From the NCBI GenBank assembly GCA_011052255.1, contig DRJJ01000253.1:1-25494 (forward strand): a stretch of DNA of 25,494 bases, written 5' to 3'. The notes below the pieces were generated by a model that was given only the letters and a program-made list of their open reading frames with translations, had not been told where the DNA came from and did no database searches. Each line of letters opens with the position of its first letter. Within the stretch, counting starts at the first letter, position 1. A program made the translations under genes and the position numbers. This document shows positions 7,562 through 16,231 of the stretch, one piece after another. Source of the stretch: Gammaproteobacteria bacterium (GTDB taxonomy: Bacteria; Pseudomonadota; Gammaproteobacteria; DRJJ01).

Positions 7562-8742
7562 GTGGCGTTGCTGTGCTGGGTTCGACTGGCAGCATTGGCG
7601 TCAGTACGCTGGATGTGATTAGTCGCCATCCCGATCGCTACAAGGTCGTGGCGTTGACTGCCAATAACGACGATGAAGGGCTGCTGGCTCAGTGTGTGGA
7701 ATGGCATCCTGAATTCGCGGTACTGGCAGATAACAAGGCTGCCGAGCGCTTGCAGCAGGGTGTACGACAGCATGGCCTTGAGACCACTGTGTTGTCAGGC
7801 GCTGAGGCACTGGAGCAGGTAGCCGCACTGGACAGTGTCGAAACCGTTGTCGCGGCTATCGTTGGTGCGGCGGGTCTCAGATCAGCCCTTGCTGCGGCCA
7901 GAGCCGGCAAGCGACTGTTGCTGGCCAATAAGGAAGCGCTGGTCATGTCAGGCCGCATATTGATGGATGAGGTGGAAAAGCACAATGCGGTGCTGTTACC
8001 ACTGGATAGTGAACATAATGCTATTTTTCAGTGTCTACCTGTAGACAGTAATCTGGGTCTGGAACAGGCAGGTGTAGACAAAATTTTGCTAACGGCATCT
8101 GGCGGCCCTTTTAGAACAGCGGACATCGAGACGCTGGAGACAGTGACGCCTGAGCAGGCCGTTGCGCATCCTAACTGGGATATGGGAAAAAAGATATCAG
8201 TGGATTCGGCTACCATGATGAACAAGGGGCTGGAGGTCATTGAGGCTTGCTGGCTGTTTGATGTCAGGCCAGAACAGATACAGGTGGTGATACACTCGCA
8301 AAGCGTTATTCACTCCATGGTCTCTTATATAGATGGATCGGTACTGGCACAATTGGGGAATCCGGATATGCGTACACCGATTGCCCATGCCCTGGCATGG
8401 CCTGAGCGCATAGAGTCAGGCGTACAGCAGCTGGATATCTTTGCAGTGGCACAACTGGATTTTGAGGCACCTGATAACCAGCGTTTTCCCTGCCTGGAAC
8501 TCGCCTTTCAGGCTATGGACCAGGGCGGTAGTGCGCCCGCAGTGCTGAATGCGGCAAATGAAGTGGCGGTAAGCAGTTTTCTGGATCACAAGCTGCCTTT
8601 TACCGGTATAGCCAAAGTGATCAGGCATACGCTACAACACGCCAGTTTTTCGGAAGCGGCAACACTTGAGCAAGTGCTATCGGCCGATCAACAGGCGCGT
8701 GAGCTGGCTTCTGAATATGTAACGACTGAGAGATACAGGTAA
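7540..8742 (+). CDS. dxr: 1-deoxy-D-xylulose 5-phosphate reductoisomerase
   Basis: Second step of the MEP pathway: converts DXP to MEP with NADPH. The N-terminal Rossmann motif VLGSTGSIGVSTLDVI, the LLANKEALVMSG segment, the metal-binding LPLDSEHNAIFQCLP motif and the KISVDSATMMNKGLEVIEA segment are all present. The length of 400 residues is normal. The start ATG at 7540 lies inside the end of cdsA; the first glycine-rich strand begins at residue 11, as expected. It provides the C5 units consumed by uppS two genes upstream. Confidence 0.98.
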   Translation: MARSEHISGVAVLGSTGSIGVSTLDVISRHPDRYKVVALTANNDDEGLLAQCVEWHPEFAVLADNKAAERLQQGVRQHGLETTVLSGAEALEQVAALDSVETVVAAIVGAAGLRSALAAARAGKRLLLANKEALVMSGRILMDEVEKHNAVLLPLDSEHNAIFQCLPVDSNLGLEQAGVDKILLTASGGPFRTADIETLETVTPEQAVAHPNWDMGKKISVDSATMMNKGLEVIEACWLFDVRPEQIQVVIHSQSVIHSMVSYIDGSVLAQLGNPDMRTPIAHALAWPERIESGVQQLDIFAVAQLDFEAPDNQRFPCLELAFQAMDQGGSAPAVLNAANEVAVSSFLDHKLPFTGIAKVIRHTLQHASFSEAATLEQVLSADQQARELASEYVTTERYR

Positions 8743-8750
8743 GAGATGAT

Positions 8751-10112
8751 ATGAGTTCGATGCTTTATTATGCACTGTCTTTCGTTGTTGCATTGGCGAT
8801 ATTGATTGCGGTGCACGAATTTGGCCATTACTGGGTTGCACGTCGCTTAGGGGTCAAGGTTTTGCGGTTTTCAATCGGTTTTGGCAAACCCTTGTTCAGC
8901 TGGCGTTCAAAAAATGGTGAAACGGAATATGTCCTGGCAGCCATTCCTCTGGGTGGTTATGTGCGCATGCTGGACGAACGCGAGGGAGAGGTAAAGGCAG
9001 AGGAGCTGGATCGGGCCTTTAACCGCAAGCCCCTGTCTACACGGGTTGCTGTGGTATCAGCCGGCCCGTTGTTTAATTTTCTGTTTGCGATTTTTGCGTT
9101 ATGGATCATGTACATGAGTGGCGTCAATGGCATGAAGCCGGTAGTGGGCACGGTATTGCCTGATACGCCGGCCGCGATCGCGGGAATACAGAAGAATGAT
9201 GTCATCCTTGCCGTTGCGGGCGAGACAGTACCCACCTGGCAGTCGGCAAGACTGGCCTTGTTTGAGGCTGCACTGCGTGGTGAGAAAGTGGATATCCGAT
9301 TGCAGACAACTACGGGTACTACGGTTAACAGTAAGCTGGATACCGGGGTACTGGAGAAGCCAATAGATGCCTCTGTGTTGTTTGAGCGGCTGGGCCTGGA
9401 GTCATGGTCACCACCAGCCCTGTTGGGCGAAATTGCGCCGGGAAAGCCGGCAGATCTGGCTGGTTTGCGTGAAGGGGACCTGATATTGATGGTAAACGGT
9501 AAGCCGATAGATGGCTGGTTAGACTGGGTGCGCATTGTACGGGCACATCCTGGAGAAGCCCTGACCACCCGTTTTCTCCGTAACGGGGTAGAACAGGAGA
9601 CTCAATTACTGCCCATTGCCAGCAAAACAGGGGATGAGGCAATTGGTAAAGTCGGGGTAGCGCTGGGTGAGCAGGCCATTGAAGAGTACCGGGCACTGGG
9701 TGTAGTAGTCCAATATGGCCCGATAGAGGCCTTACAGACAGGCATAGTAAAAACATGGGATATGTCAGTGCTCATGCTGCGTGTTCTTGGTAGAATGGTG
9801 ACAGGTGATGCATCGCTCAAAAACATCAGCGGACCGTTAAGTATTGCCGAAATGGCAGGCAAGACAGCCAGCCGGGGATGGTTATCATTCCTGTCGTTTC
9901 TGGCGATGGTGAGTGTCAGCCTTGGTGTGTTGAACTTGCTGCCGGTACCGGTACTGGATGGCGGGCATTTACTGTATTACCTGATAGAATTTGTTACTGG
10001 CAAAGAGGTATCTGAGCGCGTTATGGCTGTAGGCCAGCAGATCGGTATAAGTCTGTTACTGGCGCTGATGGGACTCGCATTTTTTAATGATTTATCCCGG
10101 ATTTTTGGCTAA
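8751..10112 (+). CDS. rseP: RseP, site-2 intramembrane zinc metalloprotease
   Basis: Inner-membrane protease that completes cleavage of the anti-sigma factor RseA and so releases sigma-E; it also clears signal peptides. The zinc motif HEFGH is at residues 22-26 in the first membrane segment, and the third ligand Asp403 is in LPVPVLDGGH near the C-terminus. Between them lie two PDZ-like domains (around VGTVLPDTPAAIAGIQKNDV and GEIAPGKPADLAGLREGDL). The length of 453 residues is close to E. coli RseP (450). The ATG at 8751 follows dxr after 8 bases. Its position before bamA fits joint control of envelope protein quality. Confidence 0.97.
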   Translation: MSSMLYYALSFVVALAILIAVHEFGHYWVARRLGVKVLRFSIGFGKPLFSWRSKNGETEYVLAAIPLGGYVRMLDEREGEVKAEELDRAFNRKPLSTRVAVVSAGPLFNFLFAIFALWIMYMSGVNGMKPVVGTVLPDTPAAIAGIQKNDVILAVAGETVPTWQSARLALFEAALRGEKVDIRLQTTTGTTVNSKLDTGVLEKPIDASVLFERLGLESWSPPALLGEIAPGKPADLAGLREGDLILMVNGKPIDGWLDWVRIVRAHPGEALTTRFLRNGVEQETQLLPIASKTGDEAIGKVGVALGEQAIEEYRALGVVVQYGPIEALQTGIVKTWDMSVLMLRVLGRMVTGDASLKNISGPLSIAEMAGKTASRGWLSFLSFLAMVSVSLGVLNLLPVPVLDGGHLLYYLIEFVTGKEVSERVMAVGQQIGISLLLALMGLAFFNDLSRIFG

Positions 10113-10163
10113 TCTGGCCAGGTTGAATCTGGTTGGTAGATAGAACAATATAATGAGAAACGA

Positions 10164-12446
10164 ATGAAGCAATTCTGGTTTGCTGTGCTGATATGGATGA
10201 TAAGCAGCACGGTATGGGCATTTGAGCCATTTACAGTAAAGGATATACGTGTTGAGGGCTTGCAACGTATTTCTGCCGGCACGGTATTTAATTACCTGCC
10301 CATACAGGTGGGCGATAAGCTAAACGTATTGGCCAGCCGAAAGGCCATCCGCGCTCTGTTTAAAACCGGGTTTTTCAAGGATGTGCGGCTGGAACGTGAT
10401 GCTGGTGTTGTCGTGGTTATTGTTAGTGAGCGGCCATCTATTTCATCAATAGATTTATCGGGTAACAAAGATATTGAGTCGGAAGAATTGCTGGAGGGGC
10501 TTAAGCAAATTGGCCTGGCAGACGGGCGAGTCTATAACCGGTCACTGCTAGAGCAAGTCAAGCAGGAGTTACATCGTCAATACTATGGTAATGGCAAGTA
10601 TGGCGTTAAAATCAAAACCGAGGCCACACCGCTTGAGCGTAACCGGGTAGCTGTTTCGATCGAAATCTCGGAAGGACAGGTTGCCAAAATACAGGAAATA
10701 AATATTGTTGGAAATCATATATTTTCTGACGACGATCTTGCCGACGAATTCCAGTTAAGTCCGCCCACTCTGTTTTCGTTTTATTCAAGCAATGACCAGT
10801 ATTCGAAGCAGAAGCTGTCTGGTGACCTGGAAAGCCTGAAGTCTTATTACCAGAACCGTGGCTATATCAATTTCAAGATACGATCAACTCAAGTCACTAT
10901 TACGCCGGATAAAAAATCAATCTATATCACGATTAATGTAGATGAGGGTGATCAGTACACGGTATCTGAAATACAGGTAGCAGGTGATCTGGTAGTACCG
11001 GTTGATATGCTGGAAGCACTGATTAGAATTGGCCCAGGCGATATTTTTTCGCGTAAAAGAGTTGCAGAATCTACCGGATTGATCAACGATGTGATGGGTG
11101 ATGATGGCTATGCTTTCGCCAATATTAATACTGTACCTGATATCGATGAGGAGAAGAAAACGGTCAAAATGACGTTTTTCATTGACCCGGGTAAACGGGT
11201 CTATGTTCGACGGATTAGTATGTTTGGTAACTCCCGAACAGCTGATGTGGTGCTGCGTCGAGAAATGCGACAGATGGAAGGGGGCTGGTTTTCCACAAAA
11301 CAGGTAAATCGTTCACGTACTCGACTGGAAAAGCTGGGCTATTTTACTACGGTCAATGTAGAAACTCCGGCCGTGCCGGGTTCAAATGACCAGATCGATG
11401 TTAACTATACGGTGGCAGAGAATCCGTCAGGCAATTTTCTGGCAAGTCTGGGTTATTCTCAGACAGGTGGTGTTATTCTTGGCTTTAGCATTAATGAAAA
11501 TAATTTTCTGGGTACGGGTAAACGCGTAGGTTTGACTTTTAACAATAGTGATATAAACACGGTCTATCGTTTAAGTTACTCTAACCCGTATCACACAATC
11601 GACGGTGTGAGCAGAGGATTTTTTCTGACTTATCGTGAAACAGATGCCGCACAGGCCAACCTGTCTCGTTACACAACTGACGAGGCGATTCTGGGTGCAA
11701 CATACGGGATTCCACTTAGTGAATTTTCCCGCATACGTGCAGGCTTTGATATTGGCCGAACCACATTGAGGGCAACGGGTAGTTCATCACAAGAGGTGCT
11801 GAATTTCATCCAGGAAAATGGTGACGAATACTCTGGCCTGGGTTTAAACATGAGGTGGTTCTATGATACGCGTAACCGCGCATTGTTTGCTGACAATGGT
11901 TATACGCACAGAATTACTGCGGACATGACTGCTCCTGGCAGTGATCTGGAGTACTATAGAATAGGGTATTATTATCAGCAATATATTCCCCTGTTTAAAA
12001 ACTGGACCGTATCCATGAAGGGCGATTTTGGCTACGGTGATGGTTATGGTGATTTGGGTGAATTACCTTTTTTCAAGAACTATTTTGCTGGCGGTACACG
12101 TAATGTCAGGGGTTATAAAGATAATAGACTGGGTCCCAAGGACTCACAGGGTAATTCAATCGGAGGCTCGATGAAGTTGACGGGTGGACTGGAATTATTG
12201 TTCCCAACCCCGTTTACCAAGGAAGATAGCAAATCTATACAGCTGAGTGCATTTGTTGATGGCGGTAACGTGTTTGACGGGTATAAAAACTTCAGTGCAA
12301 GTGAACTACGTTATTCGGTAGGCATGGCGGCAATTTGGGTATCACCACTGGGGCCACTGAAATTCAGTCTGGCATATCCGATAAATGATAAGGCTGGAGA
12401 TGATACACAGATATTCCAGTTTTCATTCGGTGGCAACCTGTTTTAA
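10164..12446 (+). CDS. bamA: BamA, outer-membrane protein assembly factor
   Basis: Essential Omp85 family protein that inserts beta-barrels into the outer membrane. A cleavable signal peptide (MKQFWFAVLIWMISSTVWA) is followed by five POTRA domains over roughly residues 20-420 (the first opens FTVKDIRVEGLQRISAG) and then a 16-strand barrel. The conserved loop-6 motif appears as Val-Arg-Gly-Tyr at residues 648-651; E. coli has VRGF. The last residue is Phe (QFSFGGNLF), the usual C-terminal insertion signal. The length of 760 residues is slightly below E. coli (810). A GAGA element lies just before the ATG. Confidence 0.97.
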   Translation: MKQFWFAVLIWMISSTVWAFEPFTVKDIRVEGLQRISAGTVFNYLPIQVGDKLNVLASRKAIRALFKTGFFKDVRLERDAGVVVVIVSERPSISSIDLSGNKDIESEELLEGLKQIGLADGRVYNRSLLEQVKQELHRQYYGNGKYGVKIKTEATPLERNRVAVSIEISEGQVAKIQEINIVGNHIFSDDDLADEFQLSPPTLFSFYSSNDQYSKQKLSGDLESLKSYYQNRGYINFKIRSTQVTITPDKKSIYITINVDEGDQYTVSEIQVAGDLVVPVDMLEALIRIGPGDIFSRKRVAESTGLINDVMGDDGYAFANINTVPDIDEEKKTVKMTFFIDPGKRVYVRRISMFGNSRTADVVLRREMRQMEGGWFSTKQVNRSRTRLEKLGYFTTVNVETPAVPGSNDQIDVNYTVAENPSGNFLASLGYSQTGGVILGFSINENNFLGTGKRVGLTFNNSDINTVYRLSYSNPYHTIDGVSRGFFLTYRETDAAQANLSRYTTDEAILGATYGIPLSEFSRIRAGFDIGRTTLRATGSSSQEVLNFIQENGDEYSGLGLNMRWFYDTRNRALFADNGYTHRITADMTAPGSDLEYYRIGYYYQQYIPLFKNWTVSMKGDFGYGDGYGDLGELPFFKNYFAGGTRNVRGYKDNRLGPKDSQGNSIGGSMKLTGGLELLFPTPFTKEDSKSIQLSAFVDGGNVFDGYKNFSASELRYSVGMAAIWVSPLGPLKFSLAYPINDKAGDDTQIFQFSFGGNLF

Positions 12447-12522
12447 TAAAAAAAGGGCAAAGCTTGCCAATTTGTGAGATTATGTACTAATCGGCGATAA
12501 TATGGATACAGCGAGAAAGACT

Positions 12523-13029
12523 ATGCGTTATCTTAATAAACTAATACTCTTTGGGCTTATATGGGCAGTAACAGGTCCGGTATATGCGGAGGCGAATATA
12601 GCTTTTGTCAACGTGGCCAAGGTTCTTGAAGAGGCGCCTCAGGCGAAAGCTGCAAATAAGCGTCTGGAGAAAGAGTTTGAGCCAAGGAATCGGTCATTGA
12701 TTGCCTTGCGCAAGGAGCTGCGCAAGCAGGAAGATAAACTGGCTCGTGACGGGGTAACCATGAGTGATAACCAGTTGCGTCGCCTGGAACGTGATATACG
12801 CGACCGCAAGCGTGAAATCAAACGAGCACAGGAAGATTATCGCGAAGACCTGAATCTTCGTCGTAATGAGGAGCTACGTAAGCTGCAAAAGCGCGTCTAC
12901 AAAGCTATCGTCGACCTCGCAAAAAAACGCGGTTACCACGCGGTGATTGGTGATGGTGTAATATACGCTTCAGATAGTATTAATATTACCAAAGATATAC
13001 TGAAAGAACTTGCCAAGGCTATTAAGTAA
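12523..13029 (+). CDS. skp: Skp/OmpH family periplasmic chaperone
   Basis: Trimeric holdase that carries unfolded outer-membrane proteins across the periplasm to BamA. From ATG 12523 the protein is 168 residues, with a signal peptide MRYLNKLILFGLIWAVTGPVYA and a mature start EANIAFVNVAKVL typical of Skp. A long charged coiled-coil arm follows (KRLEKEFEPRNRSL through EDLNLRRNEELRKLQKRV). The upstream ATG at 12502 would add seven residues but lacks a ribosome-binding site; GAG at 12513-12515 favours 12523. A weak promoter-like pair (TTGCCA at 12464 and ACTAAT at 12486) lies in the 55 to 75 bases upstream. The gene sits between bamA and lpxD, as is usual. Confidence 0.94.
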   Translation: MRYLNKLILFGLIWAVTGPVYAEANIAFVNVAKVLEEAPQAKAANKRLEKEFEPRNRSLIALRKELRKQEDKLARDGVTMSDNQLRRLERDIRDRKREIKRAQEDYREDLNLRRNEELRKLQKRVYKAIVDLAKKRGYHAVIGDGVIYASDSINITKDILKELAKAIK

Positions 13030-13066
13030 CCCGGTAGTGACTGTTGAGCAGGTTAGAATCTGAGTC

Positions 13067-14098
13067 ATGCACGCACAACTAACAGAGTTAGCTGAGCTGG
13101 TTGGTGGTAAGCTTGTTGGAGATGATCAGACGATAAACAAGGTAGACACTCTGCAAAATGCGTGCTCTGGTGCGATCAGTTTTCTTTCAAATACCAAATA
13201 CCGGAAATATCTAACTGATACCCACGCATCAGCTGTAATTCTCCATAATTCACTGCTGGATGAATGTCCGGTTTCAAGTATCGTAGTTGATAATCCTTAC
13301 CTGGCTTTTGCCAGAATATCTTCACATCTGAACCAGAAGCCTGCGGCCCTGCCGGGTATTCATCCCTCTGCTATTATTGATCCCGATGCAAAAATATCCA
13401 GTTCCGCCTGGGTGGGGCCGGGTACAGTAATCGAAAAGAATGTAGTCATAGGTGCCGGGTGTTTTATTGGCCCCTGCTGCATTGTTCAAGAGCATGCCAG
13501 AGTAGGTGATAACAGCCGACTGGTAGCAAATGTTGTTTTATGTGCATACGTTGAAATTGGGCAAAGATGTATATTTCATCCTGGTGTCGTCATTGGAGCA
13601 GATGGGTTTGGAATAGCAAATGATCAGGGCGTATGGGTCAAGGTACCCCAGATTGGGACAGTAGTGATTGGTGATGATGTTGAAATAGGAGCCAACACAA
13701 CAGTAGACAGGGGCGCGTTGGAAAACACTGTGCTTGGAAATGGCGTAAAGCTGGATAATCAGATACAGATTGGCCACAATGTATGTATTGGTGAGCATAC
13801 TGTTGTCGTAGCGGGTACGGGTGTCGCTGGAAGTGTAAAAATAGGCAAACATTGTGCTGTTGGAGGTGGTGTTGGTATCGCTGGGCATCTGGAAATTACA
13901 GACCACGTTCAGCTCACCGGCATGAGTATGGTGACCAAGAGTATACTGAAACCGGGTATCTATTCTTCAGGGATGACAGTTGCACCGAATATCGAATGGA
14001 AGAAAAATCATGTCTGGCTTAAGCGGCTGGGTGACACGAACAAAAAAATTCGAGACTTGCAAAAGCAGGTCAGGGAATTGATGAAACCTGATGAGTAA
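13067..14098 (+). CDS. lpxD: UDP-3-O-acylglucosamine N-acyltransferase
   Basis: Third step of lipid A synthesis: transfers a hydroxyacyl chain from ACP to the 2-amino group of UDP-3-O-acylglucosamine. The N-terminal uridine-binding domain (LAELVGGKLVGDD; ISFLSNTKYRKYL) precedes a left-handed beta-helix of hexapeptide repeats from about residue 100 to 300. Catalytic His237 lies in QIQIGHNVCIGEHT, matching His239 of E. coli. A C-terminal helix (IRDLQKQVRELMK) is typical. The length is 343 residues. The stop is 3 bases from fabZ. Confidence 0.97.
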   Translation: MHAQLTELAELVGGKLVGDDQTINKVDTLQNACSGAISFLSNTKYRKYLTDTHASAVILHNSLLDECPVSSIVVDNPYLAFARISSHLNQKPAALPGIHPSAIIDPDAKISSSAWVGPGTVIEKNVVIGAGCFIGPCCIVQEHARVGDNSRLVANVVLCAYVEIGQRCIFHPGVVIGADGFGIANDQGVWVKVPQIGTVVIGDDVEIGANTTVDRGALENTVLGNGVKLDNQIQIGHNVCIGEHTVVVAGTGVAGSVKIGKHCAVGGGVGIAGHLEITDHVQLTGMSMVTKSILKPGIYSSGMTVAPNIEWKKNHVWLKRLGDTNKKIRDLQKQVRELMKPDE

Positions 14099-14101
14099 AC
14101 T

Positions 14102-14545
14102 ATGAGTGATATGGATATAAATGAAATAATGAAACTTCTGCCACACCGTTACCCTTTTCTGATGGTTGATAAAATTCTGGAAATAGATCCTGGTAAATCG
14201 CTCAAGGCACTTAAGAACGTCACAATTAATGAGCCCTATTTTCAGGGACATTTCCCTCATCGTCCGGTCATGCCGGCAGTATTAATGATGGAAGCGCTGG
14301 CACAGGCAACGGGATTGCTTGCATACAAAACGGGTGAATTAAAACCAAATGACCAGTCTGTATTTTATTTTGCAGGAATAGACAAAGCGCGTTTTAAACG
14401 GCCTGTAGGTCCAGGAGATCAACTGATATTACAGGTTGAGCTGATTAAAAGAAAAAGAAATATCTGGGTTTTTAAGGGCATTGCAATGGTGAATGACGAG
14501 GTAGCAGCATCAGCAGAACTGATGTGTGCTGAGCAAGAAGCCTGA
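14102..14545 (+). CDS. fabZ: 3-hydroxyacyl-[ACP] dehydratase FabZ
   Basis: Dehydrates 3-hydroxyacyl-ACP in fatty-acid elongation and so competes with LpxA and LpxD for hydroxyacyl-ACP. The hot-dog fold protein has 147 residues. The catalytic pair is His50 in YFQGHFPHRP and Glu64 in VLMMEALAQA. The residue before VLM is Ala (MPAVLM), where many FabZ proteins have Gly (PGVL); I do not expect this to inactivate the enzyme. It is tightly packed between lpxD and lpxA. Confidence 0.97.
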   Translation: MSDMDINEIMKLLPHRYPFLMVDKILEIDPGKSLKALKNVTINEPYFQGHFPHRPVMPAVLMMEALAQATGLLAYKTGELKPNDQSVFYFAGIDKARFKRPVGPGDQLILQVELIKRKRNIWVFKGIAMVNDEVAASAELMCAEQEA

Positions 14546-14548
14546 TCT

Positions 14549-15319
14549 GTGATTCATGACAGCGCAATAGTTGATAGCAAGGCAATTTTGGCAGCTGATG
14601 TCGAAATAGGTCCATACAGCATTATTGGCGATAATGTCACTATAGGTTCCGGAACAGTGATTGGGCCTCATGTAGTGATTAAGGGTTCGACTGAGATTGG
14701 TGAAAACAATCAGATTTACCAGTTTAGCTCTATAGGTGGTGATCCGCAGGACAAAAAATATGCGGGAGAGCCTACGCAATTAATAATAGGTAATAATAAT
14801 GTCATTCGCGAGAACTGTACCATTAGTCGAGGCACAGCCCAGGGTGGCGGTGTAACGCAAATTGGTAATGATAACTGGATTATGGCTTATGTGCATATTG
14901 CGCATGATTGTCTGGTAGGTGACCATACTATTTTTGCCAACGCAGCAACACTTGCAGGCCATGTAACCATCGAGGATTACGCTATCCTCGGCGGTTTTAG
15001 TAATATCCATCAGTTTTGCCGTGTTGGCGCACATAGCTTTCTGGCCATGTCATCTATTGTGGCGATGGACGTACCACCATTTGTGATGGCTGCAGGGCAC
15101 AACGCTGTGCCACATGGCGTTAATTCTGAAGGTTTAAAGCGACGAGGATTCAGTAAGGAAGCCTTGCTGGCCATTCGTAATGCCTACAAGATTATTTACA
15201 AGTCCAGTATGAAGCTTAAAGATGCCCGGGATGAAATACTGACCTTATCAAAAAAACATCCTGAGCTTGTAATACTATGTGAGTTTCTGGGAAGTAGTGA
15301 GCGCGGTATTATTCGCTAA
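14549..15319 (+). CDS. lpxA: UDP-N-acetylglucosamine acyltransferase
   Basis: First step of lipid A synthesis, forming UDP-3-O-(hydroxyacyl)-GlcNAc. The start is GTG at 14549, 3 bases after the fabZ stop. The 256-residue protein is a hexapeptide-repeat beta-helix with catalytic His119 in VHIAHDCLVG (E. coli His125) and the C-terminal GLKRRGFSKEAL helix region. The acyl-chain ruler position that is Gly173 in E. coli and Met169 in P. aeruginosa is Met167 here, which predicts use of short (C10) hydroxyacyl chains. lpxB does not follow, unlike in E. coli and many relatives. Confidence 0.97.
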   Translation: MIHDSAIVDSKAILAADVEIGPYSIIGDNVTIGSGTVIGPHVVIKGSTEIGENNQIYQFSSIGGDPQDKKYAGEPTQLIIGNNNVIRENCTISRGTAQGGGVTQIGNDNWIMAYVHIAHDCLVGDHTIFANAATLAGHVTIEDYAILGGFSNIHQFCRVGAHSFLAMSSIVAMDVPPFVMAAGHNAVPHGVNSEGLKRRGFSKEALLAIRNAYKIIYKSSMKLKDARDEILTLSKKHPELVILCEFLGSSERGIIR

Positions 15320-15357
15320 TAACGCGTATGCACAAACCTTGAAAACAACGACTTTCA

Positions 15358-15978
15358 TTGCATTATACTAAAGATCAAATATCGGATTTCATTCGTAGTC
15401 AGCGTGGCTGCCATGCTGGCGTAGATGAGGCTGGTCGGGGGCCACTGGCTGGGCCGGTTATTGCTGCCGCAGTGATACTGAATCCATCTGTGAAAATACC
15501 TGGTCTGGATGATTCCAAGAAACTTTCCGTGGCCAGACGAGAATTTCTTGAAAAAGAAATACAACAACATGCTGTTGCATGGGCTATAGGACGTGCGGAA
15601 GTTCATGAAATTGACAGTATTAATATACTTCAGGCCAGTCTGCTTGCTATGTGCAGGGCACTTGATGCGCTCGCAAAAACTCCGGATTTCGTACTAGTTG
15701 ATGGTAATAAAGCGCCGCCGTGTAATTATTCCCTGTATCCGGTAATCAAGGGTGACCAGATAGTGGAGGCGATTAGTGCGGCTTCAATTTTGGCCAAGCA
15801 GACGCGTGACCGGGAACTGCAGGCACTGCACAAACAGTACCCTGAATACGGGTTTGAAAAACACAAGGGTTATCCTACAAAAATGCATATCGAGGCACTG
15901 GAAAAGTACGGAATATGCCAGGCACATCGATTGTCTTATGCACCGGTTAAGCGAATACTAGAGGAATTTAAAAAATAA
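15358..15978 (+). CDS. rnhB: Ribonuclease HII
   Basis: Removes RNA from RNA-DNA hybrids and misincorporated ribonucleotides. The signature GVDEAGRGPLAGPV (Asp23, Glu24), the DDSKKLS motif and EAISAASILAKQTRDRE with a further catalytic acid region are intact in 206 residues. The start is most likely TTG at 15358: an in-frame stop occurs at 15340 and no ATG, GTG or TTG gives a better length. No clear ribosome-binding site precedes it. It is convergent with the csrA-like gene, 26 bases away, with no recognisable terminator between them. Confidence 0.95.
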   Translation: MHYTKDQISDFIRSQRGCHAGVDEAGRGPLAGPVIAAAVILNPSVKIPGLDDSKKLSVARREFLEKEIQQHAVAWAIGRAEVHEIDSINILQASLLAMCRALDALAKTPDFVLVDGNKAPPCNYSLYPVIKGDQIVEAISAASILAKQTRDRELQALHKQYPEYGFEKHKGYPTKMHIEALEKYGICQAHRLSYAPVKRILEEFKK

Positions 15979-16004
15979 ATTACATTTAAAGAAGTGTTGC
16001 AACA

Positions 16005-16214
16005 TTAGCTTGTATGAAGGCCAAGCTCTTCCCGAAGAATTTTTATTGCCCCTGGAGCCTTGATGGCCAGCTTTACTGTACCGGTGTCTTTGTACTTTAC
16101 TGAAATGCTGATTGGCCCCTGAGAGAATAATTCTTTTACTGTCATTTCAGGGTTTATTTGATCATCGGGGAAAATCAGAACTGACTCACCAGACTTCCTG
16201 TCCAGTACCAACAT
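16005..16214 (-). CDS. csrA: CsrA-family RNA-binding regulator of the RsmN/RsmF type
   Basis: Small post-transcriptional regulator expected to bind GGA motifs in mRNA leaders as a dimer. The protein is 69 residues and begins MLVLDRKSGESVLI, matching strands 1-2 of CsrA (MLxLxRK.GE). Leu4, Arg6 and the C-terminal Arg61 in ILREEL (equivalent to CsrA Arg44) are conserved. Compared with canonical CsrA (about 61 residues), roughly 17 residues are inserted between strands 2 and 3 (around INPEMTVKELFSQGP). This is the position where the Pseudomonas paralog RsmN/RsmF carries an extra helix. The ATG at 16214 is preceded by AAGGAG; the frame extends further upstream without a stop, but that extension has no CsrA similarity. 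It is divergent from the T6SS cluster. Confidence 0.9.
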   Translation of the reverse strand: MLVLDRKSGESVLIFPDDQINPEMTVKELFSQGPISISVKYKDTGTVKLAIKAPGAIKILREELGLHTS

Positions 16215-16231
16215 ACGAATCTCCTTTTCGT
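16215..16231 (-). promoter_or_regulatory. Hairpin presenting the csrA Shine-Dalgarno, possible autoregulatory site
   Basis: On the minus strand ACGAA and TTCGT form a perfect 5-bp stem enclosing the 7-base loop AAGGAGA, immediately before the ATG at 16214. A GGA displayed in a hairpin loop over the ribosome-binding site is the hallmark of CsrA-repressed leaders. Self-binding is an inference. Confidence 0.5.

Noticed and set aside
12456..12468. Small hairpin GGCAA-AGC-TTGCC after bamA
   Set aside because: Only a 5-bp stem with a short mixed tail (AATTTG); too weak to call a terminator between bamA and skp.
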